Below, in pieces: positions 24,680 to 35,730 of a stretch of 64,000 nt of DNA. Position numbers and translations under genes: made by a program. The notes below the pieces were generated by a model. It was not told the DNA's origin. It ran no database searches and was given only the letters and a program-made list of their open reading frames with translations. Position 1 is the stretch's first letter. Each line of letters begins with the position of its first letter. Origin of the DNA: Hyposmocoma kahamanoa (taxonomy: Eukaryota; Arthropoda; Insecta; Lepidoptera; Cosmopterigidae). The stretch is from positions 9,739,155 to 9,803,154 of the forward strand of contig NW_020654422.1 in assembly GCF_003589595.1 (NCBI RefSeq), read 5' to 3'.

Positions 24680-24884
24680 TTATCACTAATGTCAGGTTTC
24701 TTACCACGGTATGACTTCTTTTTATTTTCCCGATATTTCGGAACGGTTGCACGCTCCATGGTCACGGGTTGACTCTACTCTACGGGTTGAGTCAATCCGT
24801 GACCATGGAGCGTGCTACCGTTCCGAAATATTGGGAAAATAAAAAGAAGTCATACCGTGGTAAGAAACCTGATATTAGTGATTA
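24680..24884. repeat. Large near-perfect inverted repeat (foldback element)
   Basis: Arms 24680-24775 and 24789-24884 pair without indels and with only a handful of mismatches, around a 13-base spacer. Each arm, read outward from the centre, has the same open frame (MERATVPKY then ENKKKSYRGKKPDIS). The peptide identity is simply a result of the palindrome, but it could reflect capture of a coding piece. Short flanking AT-rich DNA shows no clear target duplication. Confidence 0.85.
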
Positions 24885-24889
24885 TTATT

Positions 24890-27800
24890 TACAGATAATA
24901 TGTTTAATAAATTATATTATTGTTAACGAAAAGTTATACAAATTATTATTATGATATTAAATTTTTTTTCTCACCAAATACACTATGAGCAATATGTACC
25001 TGTAATAATCTTAAGGCTTTAGTATATGGTTAGAATTAGTTTCATTTATTTAGATTTATGTCATTTGCTGTGCCCTCTCAGGGTCCATAATGAACTTAAT
25101 TCATGTATTTATGTTACCTACCACCTGTATATAACGTTATGGTATGCAATAAAGTATTGAGTATGGAGTATCTATAAGTAGGGCTTGTATTTTGAAACAC
25201 TGATTTTCCGAGTAACAACTCTGTAAGAAGAGCTCTAGATAAACATTGGGACTGAAAAGAATGATTGCTCATATTTGAGGCTTACTTGCGTATGCAAGTT
25301 CATAAAGTGCGCTCTTAATCCGCCCCGGACGGGCGATAGTGTTAATGCAAGCCATTAAACTCATCCCGCTACAATGACACGTTTTATGACGCCCTTCGTT
25401 TAACTCCGCCATATTAACTACGTGCCGCTGAAAAGAATTCATTATTAAAACACCTCCATCTCAAGCTGTCGCACTTAATGCGAAAGCAAGATTTAGGACA
25501 ATACGTGCTTACTCATAGAACGGCAGTTGCTTTAATTGCTTCTCTGTTCGTACCTGCGTGCCTGCTAATGGGTCGTTTTTTTTTGAAATATTAAAAACTT
25601 AGAATTAGAACCTGATTTTTGTTAAATAAATAGGTAGTTTAAGTTAAGTTCTTTATTCAAACCTTAATTCTTTAATCAATGTCTAAATTATGAAATTTTA
25701 CTTAAAATAACAAGCATTCGAGAGCCTCCGTGATCCTAGAAATCATTGTTCAATATTCACTTTGCATTTGAGCAATCGTTTCAGTTATGAATGTCACACA
25801 GAAGCAAATTAGTTTATTTCCTCTAGGCGACAATTTGGCTCACGCTCTTGTCAGAAATTGTCGGCGAGGGTAAATGCAGACTATTAAGGAAATACAGCAA
25901 TTCAAGCAGCCCTTACCCTATATTACAGCGCAATCTTACACCAACGAAATTATAAGCAACACCTTATGTCGTGTCAGACGGCAATAACAACCTACGCCGA
26001 TACACGGCCGCCGCTACCTCCACAGTCGTCGGTTAGAGAATGGACATCATACGGAGCTTATAGATATTCGTATAATTTCAAGCAATCACCGATTTCACAT
26101 TACATTGCCTTTAACAAATGAGCAAAACAATTGTCAAGCCAAGACAAGACGTTTCTTGGCATTGAAGTAAAATTTTGCTTTACATTTTGAAGTTGTTAAT
26201 TCGAAATTACGTTAGATCTTCAAATTTATAAAATAATTTGCTTTGCATCATTATGTAATGTAGCTCTTGTTTGTTGCAGTTTAGTAGTACAACCAGTGAG
26301 CATAAATAATAGCACAACTCTATACCTTTTGATGTAATCAAATTGTCTCCGAAAAACTTTTGAGACGTCGTGCAGCTACCTCAGAGTTGAGAAACCGACG
26401 AATAAATTTACAATTCCGTGTGTGAGTTTAGGTACAGTGGACAAATACAACTCTTTCCTGGGACTTGCTCTACTGAATTTAAATGTTGTGAACAAACAAC
26501 AACATTCACGTCTATGCACACCTACCTTTATCTAGAATTTATTTATATATACTCGTTGGAACTTATGATACGACTTTATTTAGTTTTTTTGGTTTGCATT
26601 TGACCATCGAGCGGGTCATCGAGATATTCTTTTTACGAAATTATGCGATCATGTTTACGAATTAGGAATAAAAAAGAAAGATAAATGCACTGGACATCGA
26701 TTATATATCATGTTCTGTGTCTGATACGAAAATTTTGCAGAAATGAAAACTGTTATCGGAGTGCTGGAACTGGCGAGTGCAGTTCGTCATCGGTCGGAGT
26801 GCCCGTGAGATTGACGTCGAATCAATTCTTGGTATTACCTGCCTGAACCAGATCTGCCGCCACACTCGAAATTGCTGTTGGTTTTACACTTTTTTAAACG
26901 CTGCTCTATTTCTCCGGATAGTAAACACTGGTTACCAACTAGACACGTTCGACTGAAATTGACTCATTTATGCATGTTACTTGGTACAAATATAATAACA
27001 TGAATGTATATATTTTAATTAAAACTACGATTTACTTACGTACAGTCACCATTGTTGAAACTCGACATTATTCAAGTTGGCAAATAAAATTGAAACGGAT
27101 GATTTAGACAGAAGCACGTGAAAGCATCTTTATCTGGCTGCGGCACGCTGTAACGACGCTCTATTCCACGGGTTGTTTCTGTAAGTATGAAATATTGTAG
27201 GAGACGTGCCGCCTGCGCCCGTGACGAAGCATCGCCCAGTTTACAATTGCTATACCTTTTCCTAGAAAATCTGAATAATAACGGAGAGAGTTGAGATACA
27301 CAAAAGAATAAATTATTATCACTGTTAGGATCATTCATCAATCCCGAAAATCCAGAATTTAAACATCATGTTTGAAATGTGAAAAGATAATTTTAGAGTC
27401 GTCGACAGTTTATTGTGCAGAATAAAGCGTGCGGAGTTTTGTCGAACTATTAGTTAGAAGGGTGTCAGCATTGTCGGCCTGTAGCGAGTTGCCCAACTTT
27501 TCCTTTCCGCGATCGACGATGAATTATGCATGGGAATTAAGTTTGACGCCAGATAAGCGGGTCTAAGATTTATTTGCTGATATGATGTGTAGAAAACAAT
27601 CCAACTTGTTTCCAGTTTCTGAATTATGGCTGTTGTTTTATTGTAAGCACGTCAAAACATCGAAAGTTTTGGATAACCTCTCACTATGCTTGGAATTAGT
27701 GAGTAGTTTCTTACCTTATGTCTTCTTTTTTTATAATTTGGCCACGTCAGGTAATTCGATGTGTTTGGAGACTATAATAAAATTGAGTTTTATTTCAGCA

Positions 27801-28305
27801 GATCGAAAATGTATTAAATGCATTTGTATTCTCCGAATGTCATACAAATAGTAAATCGGTATTGCGGCGGGTTGCCTTTTATCAGAGTTACGCACGCTCT
27901 TACAGGACCAGCCCGGAAATTTAACTTCGTTAAGAATGAAATATGTCCCGTCGTTATTCCACGGCTTGTTGCTCGAATACTTACATTTCGAGTTCTCCAC
28001 CTCTAGTTTTCTCATCAGACCCAGCGGAAATAATTTCAGCCGAGACTGAGTTATGACAAAACTCCGTCGGACATTGCCGCATCCGTAATGAGAATGGAGT
28101 CGAGATATATCCGTAATTTATTATCACATGCTCCTATACGGTGCGGTATTAAGCGCAAAATTGACTGTTTTTGCTAGGAGTATCGTACGGTGGACAAATT
28201 TACCGTAGCGACTGTGCTTAGTTTCACTGTCTCGGTAATTTCAATTTAAATTATACATACTTCAGTGACAAAACGTAGTACAGCCAATAGTTAATAATAA
28301 AATAT
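24890..28305. other. Intergenic DNA
   Basis: No gene supported. 25050-25170 ends in GCAATAAAGTATTGAGTATG and may be a LINE 3' tail. The minus-strand open frame at 27072-27341 (89 codons) has no recognisable motif and is treated as chance. Confidence 0.4.
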
Positions 28306-28309
28306 TTGA

Positions 28310-28595
28310 CGACCTAGGTGGCCCATTATAGGCGCTGAATCAGGAAGCCTGGGTTTGATTTCCGGTAGGACCAATTTGGGAAGTAAACTTTTTTAAATTG
28401 GCTCTGGTCTGGATTTATTTTTTTATTTATTTATTTATTTATTTTAAACACTAAGAATATTACAAAAATATATATACATCACACCCTTAAACCTAATGAT
28501 GGTCTCGGTAGTGCCCTTGCGCGAATTTCTTTACTCTCGTACTCACAATATAGATAACGAGATCAAGTAATTGGTATCTGGCACTTTATTAGTAT
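28310..28595 (+). repeat. SINE family 2 copy with an insertion
   Basis: The head AGGTGGCCCATTATAGGCGC and the body TTTCCGGTAGGACCAATTTG match the family. A (TTTA)n-rich piece (about 28420-28490), like a reversed LINE tail, interrupts the body before the distal ACTCACAATATAGATAACGA-type end. Confidence 0.5.
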
Positions 28596-28685
28596 AGTCA
28601 CATTTGCTAAATAGTTTATAACTTAGATAAAGATTATAATAATAATTGGCATTAGCTACTTTTCTTCAAATTATTAAAAAAATAA

Positions 28686-28854
28686 TTACGCACACACTCA
28701 ACATAGCCCCGCACTAGGGACACACTGAGTCGCGGGTGCCATGGACACACACATAGAGAACCACAAATTACACCCAAACTCACGAGAGACATAAATGTAG
28801 GCCATATAACTATTTTTCTGGCCCGGGAATCGAACCTGGGACTGGGAGGCAGTT
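28686..28854 (-). repeat. SINE family 1 copy (minus), head truncated
   Basis: Body and tail are intact in reverse (GCCCCGCACTAGGG; ACTCACGAGAGA). The B box is present (GGAATCGAACCTGGGA), but the A-box half of the head is deleted, leaving only GGAGGCAGTTAA. Confidence 0.85.
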
Positions 28855-28859
28855 AATTA

Positions 28860-29370
28860 TTAATTGAAATGTTGGTTCTGCAACCGTCTCACGTTTTCAA
28901 AATTTGAGAAGAACATTTAGAACAAGGCACTTTCAACAATGGGAGAGATAAGGCGAAGTACTAGAGTTGAAATAGTATGTGGGTGGTTGAAGGAAGTATT
29001 TAATTAAATCTAGCTGCATGGGCGCGGGCAGAGCTCTCCATCACCGCCGCTAATCACAGGTAGGCCGTCAACACGTACACAATTACCATACTGACTGTTA
29101 TTCTGCTCTTGAAATTCGTTTACCACCTTACGTATTGCATTCAACCTTAAGAAAAGAAACTTTAGACATAAATATTTCAATCCCTTTTAAGTGATTCATT
29201 TAAAAATACAAAATATTTTTATATTATACTGCTTGTTCTGCACATTATTAAAATATTGTGTATTTGAAGCTTTGTTTTTTTCTTAAAATCGTCTTGAGTG
29301 AGCATACATTACTGTCTTAGATAATCTTAAAGTATTCTGATATATTTTGAAAAAGTACTACTTAAATTCT
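28860..29370. other. AT-rich intergenic DNA
   Basis: No feature recognised. Confidence 0.45.
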
Positions 29371-29635
29371 GTAAGATTTTTTGTTTTCAAATTTTCAAAT
29401 ATGAAATTTTTTAACTTCAGAAAGTGAAGAAAACTTGAATTACGAAAGCAAGACTGATTTACTATTTGTATTCTTATTTTTTTTACCTACAATTATATTG
29501 TAAAAGTATATAACTGTTTACAATACAATTGAACTGAATGAGAGATATTTTTATTCCCGAAACATTAGGGTTTTTTTAGTTACACAAAATTAGACATACT
29601 TTGAGTGACATATAACACAATATGATATCTATTTC

Positions 29636-29863
29636 TTATAAATACACTGTATGGCATTCACCACATTCTCTCCGGCGTCGTTCTGAAGCCGTAGTCATTC
29701 GGTGAGCTTGGGGGTGACATTGCCCAGCGAAGCGGCGCAGCTGAGGGCTCTCCGGGAACGATTCCGTCAGGCTTTCATATGCGCTAGGTTGTTCTTGAGC
29801 TTCTTCCCATTCCTCCTCATCTTCGTCATCTATTTTTCTTGAAATTTGAATATAATGACGCAA
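29636..29863 (-). other. GC-richer open frame, possible terminal exon (minus)
   Basis: An uninterrupted minus-strand frame of up to 75 codons has an acidic run (DDEDEEEWEEAQEQ) and an Arg-rich C-terminus (ASERRRRECGECHTVYL). It is richer in GC than the flanks, and an AG that could serve as an acceptor lies just before KIDDED. The last codons fall in a segment duplicated at 30180-30200. It may be a 3'-terminal exon remnant. No upstream exon or family was recognised. Confidence 0.3.
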
Positions 29864-30484
29864 TTCTACAAACGTCAGGATCGTCTCTTTGCTCGACGCA
29901 GATTGATTGTAAGGTCGGCCATTTTACTGAGATTCGAATCCCCACTACGCGGACCCTTGTAACACATCTACCTTATTTGTTTAAAAGACCATTGTCTCCG
30001 GGAGTCTGTTTCCACTGGGGGCTAAATGGCAGTTTGCCAAAATCGCTTATTTATTAAGCTTTATTTCGGATTATAAATAACTTTCATTTATTTAAATTTA
30101 TTTAGTTAAAACAAAACTAGACATAGATTAGGTGACATGTAACATAGTATGATATCTATTTCTTATAAATACACTATAATATGGCATTCACCACAACAAC
30201 ATGCAACTTATTCTGCATAATATTTTTTTTCTTCGAAGTGTTCGATCTTTGCATTAATATAACAAAGTAGTGGAGTAATTTGACATAAAAAAATAATTGA
30301 ATATCAATTCAATAAAAATTTTAATACATTGAATAACGACATCTCTAGCCAAGGCTAGTAGCTGTAAAGGTATCTAACTGGATGACAAAATATTTTCATA
30401 GATTTCTCATAGATGGCGCTACGGCTAAAAAATCGTTGAAAAACCAAATACAAGGATACGACAACAAGCACATAGAAAAGTTTG

Positions 30485-30620
30485 TGAGGTCAGCTGGTTC
30501 GTTCCGTGACTTAGTTGGCATAGCGTCTGGCACAGTTTGGTAGAAGACGTCGATTCGAATCTGGCCTGATCGAAGAAATTTTTTCTAAGTGTTCGATCTT
30601 TATATTAATAAATTATTTTT
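30485..30620 (+). repeat. tRNA-derived SINE, family 4, copy 1
   Basis: The head CGTTCCGTGACTTAGTTGGC has an A box-like core and the B box is GATTCGAATCTGG. A tail with GTGTTCGATCTTTATATTAA follows. The same arrangement is found in reverse at 63868-64000. Confidence 0.75.
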
Positions 30621-31189
30621 AATACGTAAGGTTTTTTGTTTTCTGTAAATTCATCTAATTTTTTTTTCTAATTTGAATTATTCAGTGTCATTTTTTAACT
30701 TTAGAAAATAAAGAGACTAGACAACTTAAATTATGAATTTCTCAGTGAATTGTTTCGAAATTCACCGGTCAATTTTTGAGTAAAAACGTGTCTTTCTCAA
30801 CTTGACATTGGCGAAATCATCGATTACTTCGATGGGGTCATAACATTTAAAAGAAAAAGAAGAAATTACGAATTACTATGATAAAATAAAAATATATTTC
30901 CAAGTTTTAAGAACAAATTTAGTCTAAACGTTTTGTAAGTGGCTGAAACGCTTAACGGAAAAAGCCAACAAAGAAGAAAAAAAGGAAGAGTGGTTTATTA
31001 TTTGTATTCTTTGTACTGAAGAAAAAGAGAAAATGACTAGGCAGTATGGTGACTGACCGTCGCCTGTTCCTTGGGAAACGAAGAAAAACAAAAACAAAAT
31101 GTATTCTTCAATTTTTTTTACCTTCAATTATATTTTAGAATTATATAACTATTTACGATAAACTTTTTTGTATCATACATATACCAGCC

Positions 31190-33196
31190 ATGAATCCTAA
31201 TCCTACACATATTATTTCAATTTTAGGAGAACAGCATGATAAACGAGTCATTAGTTGTTATAATGAAACTTATCTTGATGATGACTATTGTGATTACGAT
31301 CATCAAAAAGAACATGAAACTTACCTTGTCAAGCCAAAAGTTCCTGAGAAGGAACGGCCCACTGGAGAACAGTGGCGCTCACCTAGTGACGTTATGCTTG
31401 AAGATTGGATAGCATTGAAGCCACCCTTCACATCGAGAATCACAAGAGGAACGGCCCATGAAGGTATTCTGAAGATTGGTGAAGGTGTCATCGAAGTCGA
31501 ACACAACAAGTTCCTTCAATACGTTGCTAGTTCACTTGCAGAAAGCGATTCGGCGTGGGCTCATATTCAAGAACAAGAGAAAACGCTTATTATAAAGAAA
31601 GTGAAAGATATATATGATAAAATATTTTTAATGAAGGCAAAAACTATGCAGTGTGAAGTTTCAAAGTTTCTTGAAGATAGTCTACAGGAGATAGAAGATC
31701 ATATGAGAGATGAAGTGAAAACCGTAATAATGAGTACACATTGTAAAATTCTTAATGATCTCAATACAGAGATACGTACAAATTTAAAAAAAGAAAAATG
31801 TAATTTAGAGAAAATATTACAAAAAAAATACGACGAAGAGATAAATAAAATCAAACATTATTATAAATTACTTTTACATAATGAAAAATATAGATGTAAT
31901 AGAATGATTAATCAAGGTCTCAGTGATCAAAATGATGCCATAAAAGCTTTTCACAAAATGATGGAAGCCGGTAACAATACTAGCACTATGTATGTTATGT
32001 GCATGGAAGGAAAAAAATGCAGGATTAGAAAATTTTTTGTAGAAAACTTTTACTCAAAAGAAGTGAAAGAAAAACTAAGAAAGATTGAAGAAAAGCAGCA
32101 AATTTTGAACGAATTTAAAGAGAGAAAAAAAACTATATTAGATTTAAACAAAGAATGGGAAGAAAAAGTAAAAAAAATTCTTTGTCTGTTTTTAAAGTTT
32201 ATTAGTTTTAGTCTAAAACTTTTACCAGAACAAACCACGTTCTTATTAGATCTAGAAAAATTGGTTGTTTTGCAATTAAATGAAATTCAAAAGAATCCTG
32301 AAATGGCACCATCTATGCTTGTGAATGAAGACGATATTATAAATTTATTGAAGTTTCATGAAAACATCGAAGAACAGGAGACTTGTGAGGGTGGACCATT
32401 TGTTATTGAAGGAGACTTAACACCATCGATTCTAACGCCTTATGGAAGCCAGGAAACTATTCCTTCTAAAGTTGACTTGCCGTCATTTAGAGTACAGCGA
32501 CAGTTTATTTACGCCAAGTGTCAAAAACTGGAAGAAGTAAGAAAGTTTCTTGAATCCCAACGCTGCAAGTGCCATGATCCAGATTTTTACAATATTAAAA
32601 CAACATTAATAGCAACATCAACATCACATAGTACAAGTGATAGTCTCAAAACTCATAGTTCTACACCGACACTGCAACCAAGTACAGAATCATCTTTCGA
32701 ATCATACTTGATACCTGACGTTCGGCGATTGCATGAATGCCCTGTTAGGGGATGCAAAGGTTTTAAAGAAAGGTTGTCATTTCCAAACTTAGCATCTTAT
32801 CTAGATTTTGATGAAGTGAATTATACGAGAGTGAAGACGATTCTTGGTGACATGCCCAAAATGGAAACACCACCAGAGTCCATTAGAGCAACCGATATGG
32901 CAAGACATAAGGATTTGCCATTTAAAGCAACTAAAACTTTTACTGTTAACGTGGAAACACAATATTCAAGCCAAGATAGTATACAACTGGAAACGCTTGA
33001 CTTGGAATGTCCTTGCCTGAGCCAATATGCAGACAGTTCAAAGTTAAAATTTGGAGTCGTTGATAACAAAACTGCGGTTGATACACTAACTGAAACTCTG
33101 TTTAAAAGGAAGGCATCTTTGCAAAGATTGGTTCATGATTATCCTCGACTTCTGGAGATGTTTTTTACTGATGAATCATTTAAGGCTCATGCATGA
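31190..33196 (+). CDS. Intronless coiled-coil protein, paralogue 1 (unidentified family)
   Basis: An uninterrupted 668-residue frame from ATG 31190 to TGA 33196. Residues about 1-65 are acidic and variable. A conserved block follows (SPSD, PPFTSRITRG, HEGILKIG; about 64-100). A long charged, helical region (about 105-345) contains several coiled-coil stretches. Then come the hydrophobic LFLKFISFSLKLLPEQ and LQLNEIQKNP (about 335-375). The best-conserved block is RVQRQFIYAKCQKLEEVRK (about 434-455). A Ser/Thr-rich linker and a short CP..GCK motif lead to a C-terminal helix (QRLVHDYPRLLEMF). Roughly half of the residues are shared with the gene at 41230-43305. No signal peptide or clear membrane segment. 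I do not recognise the family. Being intronless and helical, it could be a cytoskeletal or sperm-tail protein, but that is speculation. AATAAA lies 45 bases after the stop. Confidence 0.87.
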   Translation: MNPNPTHIISILGEQHDKRVISCYNETYLDDDYCDYDHQKEHETYLVKPKVPEKERPTGEQWRSPSDVMLEDWIALKPPFTSRITRGTAHEGILKIGEGVIEVEHNKFLQYVASSLAESDSAWAHIQEQEKTLIIKKVKDIYDKIFLMKAKTMQCEVSKFLEDSLQEIEDHMRDEVKTVIMSTHCKILNDLNTEIRTNLKKEKCNLEKILQKKYDEEINKIKHYYKLLLHNEKYRCNRMINQGLSDQNDAIKAFHKMMEAGNNTSTMYVMCMEGKKCRIRKFFVENFYSKEVKEKLRKIEEKQQILNEFKERKKTILDLNKEWEEKVKKILCLFLKFISFSLKLLPEQTTFLLDLEKLVVLQLNEIQKNPEMAPSMLVNEDDIINLLKFHENIEEQETCEGGPFVIEGDLTPSILTPYGSQETIPSKVDLPSFRVQRQFIYAKCQKLEEVRKFLESQRCKCHDPDFYNIKTTLIATSTSHSTSDSLKTHSSTPTLQPSTESSFESYLIPDVRRLHECPVRGCKGFKERLSFPNLASYLDFDEVNYTRVKTILGDMPKMETPPESIRATDMARHKDLPFKATKTFTVNVETQYSSQDSIQLETLDLECPCLSQYADSSKLKFGVVDNKTAVDTLTETLFKRKASLQRLVHDYPRLLEMFFTDESFKAHA

Positions 33197-33240
33197 GCTA
33201 CCTTATATTTTATTTTTGTATAGATTATGTAGTACTTTTA

Positions 33241-33246
33241 AATAAA
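33241..33246 (+). promoter_or_regulatory. Polyadenylation signal of coiled-coil gene 1
   Basis: AATAAA about 45 bases after the stop codon, in AT-rich DNA. Confidence 0.5.
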
Positions 33247-33249
33247 TAC

Positions 33250-34584
33250 CTATTTTTATTATCTTCATATAGTACCGACGGCAGCATAATTATCAAGCTA
33301 AATATTGACGGATCTTATGCCATCTTATGCTCTAGAGGTGATATTCAAACAAAAGTGTAAAGCGTGATGTGCTGTTGACTGTACAAGTAATATATTCATT
33401 TTCACTTCGTTATTTTTGCAAGCAACTTAACCTTTCTATTTTCCACTTCTGGCCATTACTAGAATAGCGTTACTAATACTTTTCAAACTAATTCATTCAT
33501 TCAGTCATCGCTTCATCTTTTTTTTATTATGCCCATAGTCTGTAGTTAATTTTATAGACGTACCCAGTGCCGAGGTCGGCTACTCAGCGAATCGTCGTAT
33601 TACACAATCGACGCGTCAGCATCAAGCCCAGGTCTTTTACTCTATTGGACTGTTATTAGTTGACGTGAATTTGGTGTATTTATACAGAGTAACAAAAATC
33701 TGTCGAATCCAGAATTTGTCCTGTACTGAACAAGAATTACTTGAGGCAGTGACGGTGTGATAGGGAAGAGTGGAAAAAAATCACTTGTCCCCACCAGGGG
33801 GTCAGCTGGTATATAGGGACTAGTTAGAACAGGCGTATTTTGGAAATATAAGAAAGTATGATGATACCTAATATTTTTGGCTTGAAGACTTTTATTTAAA
33901 TTTTTCCTCTACTTTTCACACATATTGTGTAGCTTCATTAACAGATTTGTTTCAGTAGTTTTCTGTAGTAGTTAGTGTTATTGATTGCCCCGAAGGAAAA
34001 AAATCCCACTGATTAGTCTTGTCTGACCGTCAATCTGACCAACGGGAAACACTGATATTTTTATTTTCCTAATTTTCATACATTTGCATGTGTGCAGTAT
34101 TATTGTCAATCCATTATACTTAAGGGGATTTTGGTGAACCTTCTTCGACGTGCAGTTTATCACGATGTTTTCATTCACCGTCTACAGTCATGACACCACA
34201 GGGTTCGAACTCTCGACTCTCAATTACGAGACAACATTTCTTCCACAATCAAGTACTTTGGTTTTTTGTTTGTACACTGTACATTACACGAGCTTGTACA
34301 AAAAGAGTCCTAAATAAAAATATCAATGTATTTAGTGTTTACATCCCATCAAATAAATGCATCGCATGCGAACGGGGCCACATTCAAAGCAACGAGTAGC
34401 AAAGGCCATCAGCTTGGTCGCTCAACGAATTGAAATCTAAGTGGGGTGCCAGCTTCAATTAAAGTTTCTTATTACTTACTTACAGTACATAACAATGGTG
34501 ACAGAGTACAAATCTACAACATTATACCAATCTATTGCTAGGTATTTTGTACAAATCCAGTATAGGTAAGTATTTTATATACAT
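33250..34584. other. Intergenic DNA
   Basis: No gene or clear repeat recognised. Confidence 0.45.
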
Positions 34585-34860
34585 ATTTTAGTAGAGTTCG
34601 GCCAGGGAAGTACTGCCACGATACCTATTTCTGCCGCCAAGCAGTAATGTCAGCATTACTGTGTTCCGGTTTTGAAGGGTAAGGGTGCTGGTAAAATCAC
34701 AGGCACATGGGGCTTGCCAACTTATGTCTCAGGGTGACGAGTGCAGTGGTAGTGCCTCTCAGATCTTTGCGATTTAAAGCTGAGAGTGGCACTGCAACTG
34801 TTACGAACAGGCGTGTAGCTTACCACCAGGCGCACGACTTGTTCGCCTCGTCACTTATTT
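34585..34860 (+). repeat. Dispersed repeat family 5, copy 3
   Basis: A full-length copy: GGCCAGGGAAGTACTGCCAC start, CGCCAAGCAGTAATGTCAGC, GGTAAGGGTGCTGGTAAAAT-like middle, TCAGATCTTTGCGATTTAAA, and the end TACCACCAGGCGCACGACTT. Confidence 0.8.
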
Positions 34861-34865
34861 TATTA

Positions 34866-35010
34866 TTTTATATATATATATATATAAGGTATATTTGTTA
34901 TACATATATATATGTATTGTTTATTGTATATTTATATACTGATATTGAGTATATTTATGCTGTAAAATGTTTATTTTATACTGTATAAATTAACCATATA
35001 TATATAATTA
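34866..35010 (+). repeat. LINE 3' tail fragment with AT microsatellite
   Basis: From the (TA)n run on, the sequence (TATGTATTGTTTATTGTATA, then ATTTATGCTGTA and ATACTGTATAAATTAACCAT) matches 58225-58345 almost throughout. At 58 kb it follows a LINE C-terminus. It is therefore a severely 5'-truncated copy. Confidence 0.7.
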
Positions 35011-35020
35011 TTTTACATAT

Positions 35021-35160
35021 ATAGGAAATGAAACTATTTTTCCGGATTTAAATCGCGTATATTTGTTTTTTCAAACAAACCTATATACCTATAAACCTAG
35101 GTTTGTTTGAAAAAACAAATATACGCGATTTAAATCCGGAAAAATAGTTTCATTTCCTAT
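35021..35160. repeat. Perfect 63 bp inverted repeat (foldback/MITE)
   Basis: Arms 35021-35083 and 35098-35160 are exact reverse complements around a 14-base spacer. The arm starts ATAGGAAATGAAAC and contains CCGGATTTAAATCGCG. The lack of any mismatch implies a young insertion or ongoing gene conversion between arms. Confidence 0.92.
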
Positions 35161-35258
35161 GTGTAACAATCGCGAAAACCTAAGAACTCGATATTTTACA
35201 TATTATATTTTATTATTTTATTTTATTTTATTATATCACTAATATTATTTAAAAAAAA

Positions 35259-35637
35259 AGAGTTTTTTAGCTAGGACAATGTAAGTATATCAGATAGTAT
35301 TATATCATCTGTGATACTAGTACATCGCCATCAACAAAATACATCAGTTAGGCACATGTACCTCAGATTACTCGTAGTAAAAAACTAAACGTTATATTTC
35401 AGGTTTCCAAACCGAGTGCACGAGCATTATCAATAATAAGCAATTTAACAGCAGGAATGAGCGATGAACAAATGTTCGAACTATCAAAGGAAGTAACAGT
35501 ATCATCAGGTTTACAACAAGAAAAATGAAGAAGTATCCACAAAGTCTATACCAACAATATCACTATCTATGGCGTTAAAATCCACGCAATCTGTACTTGG
35601 AAAATCAGTCTTAAAAATTTTTCTATATCGTTCTCAG
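35259..35637 (+). pseudogene. Relic of exon 3 of the 48-56 kb gene, with its 5' intron
   Basis: This segment aligns with 52972-53362. The last part of the intron is shared (such as TGTGATACTAGTA, AGGCACATGT, CGTTATATTTCAG) and the exon starts at 35403 (GTTTCCAAACCGAGTGC). The encoded VSKPSARALSIISNLTAG is still readable. A two-base loss then shifts the frame and a TGA appears at 35526-35528. The match stops at about 35637, where a truncated family-5 repeat begins. Since intron sequence is included, it arose by DNA duplication, not by reverse transcription. Confidence 0.9.
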
Positions 35638-35730
35638 ACCTTTATGATTTAAAGCTCTAAGTGGCACTGCAACTGTTATGGACAGGCGTGTCGCTTATCA
35701 CCAAGCCCACGGCTTGTTCGTCCAGTCTGA
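35637..35730 (+). repeat. Dispersed repeat family 5, truncated copy 4
   Basis: Holds only the end module (AGACCTTTATGATTTAAAGC, then GTGGCACTGCAACTGTTATG and ACGGCTTGTTCGTCC). It directly abuts the exon relic. Confidence 0.7.

Larger units (their letters stand above)
29370..31165. repeat. Locally duplicated segments upstream of coiled-coil gene 1
   Basis: Pieces of 29370-29660 recur nearby: 29383-29440 resembles 30628-30700 (AATTTTTTAACTT motif); 29465-29525 resembles 31098-31160 (TTTTTTTTACCT.CAATTATATT); 29595-29660 matches 30118-30200 (TGATATCTATTTCTTATAAA, then TATGGCATTCACCACA). The order is partly kept. This looks like an old duplication of the 5' flank, later broken up. A SINE lies between the copies at 30485-30620. 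Confidence 0.6.

Noticed and set aside
27072..27341. 89-codon minus-strand open frame
   Set aside because: No motif, no splice context, no paralogue; taken as chance.
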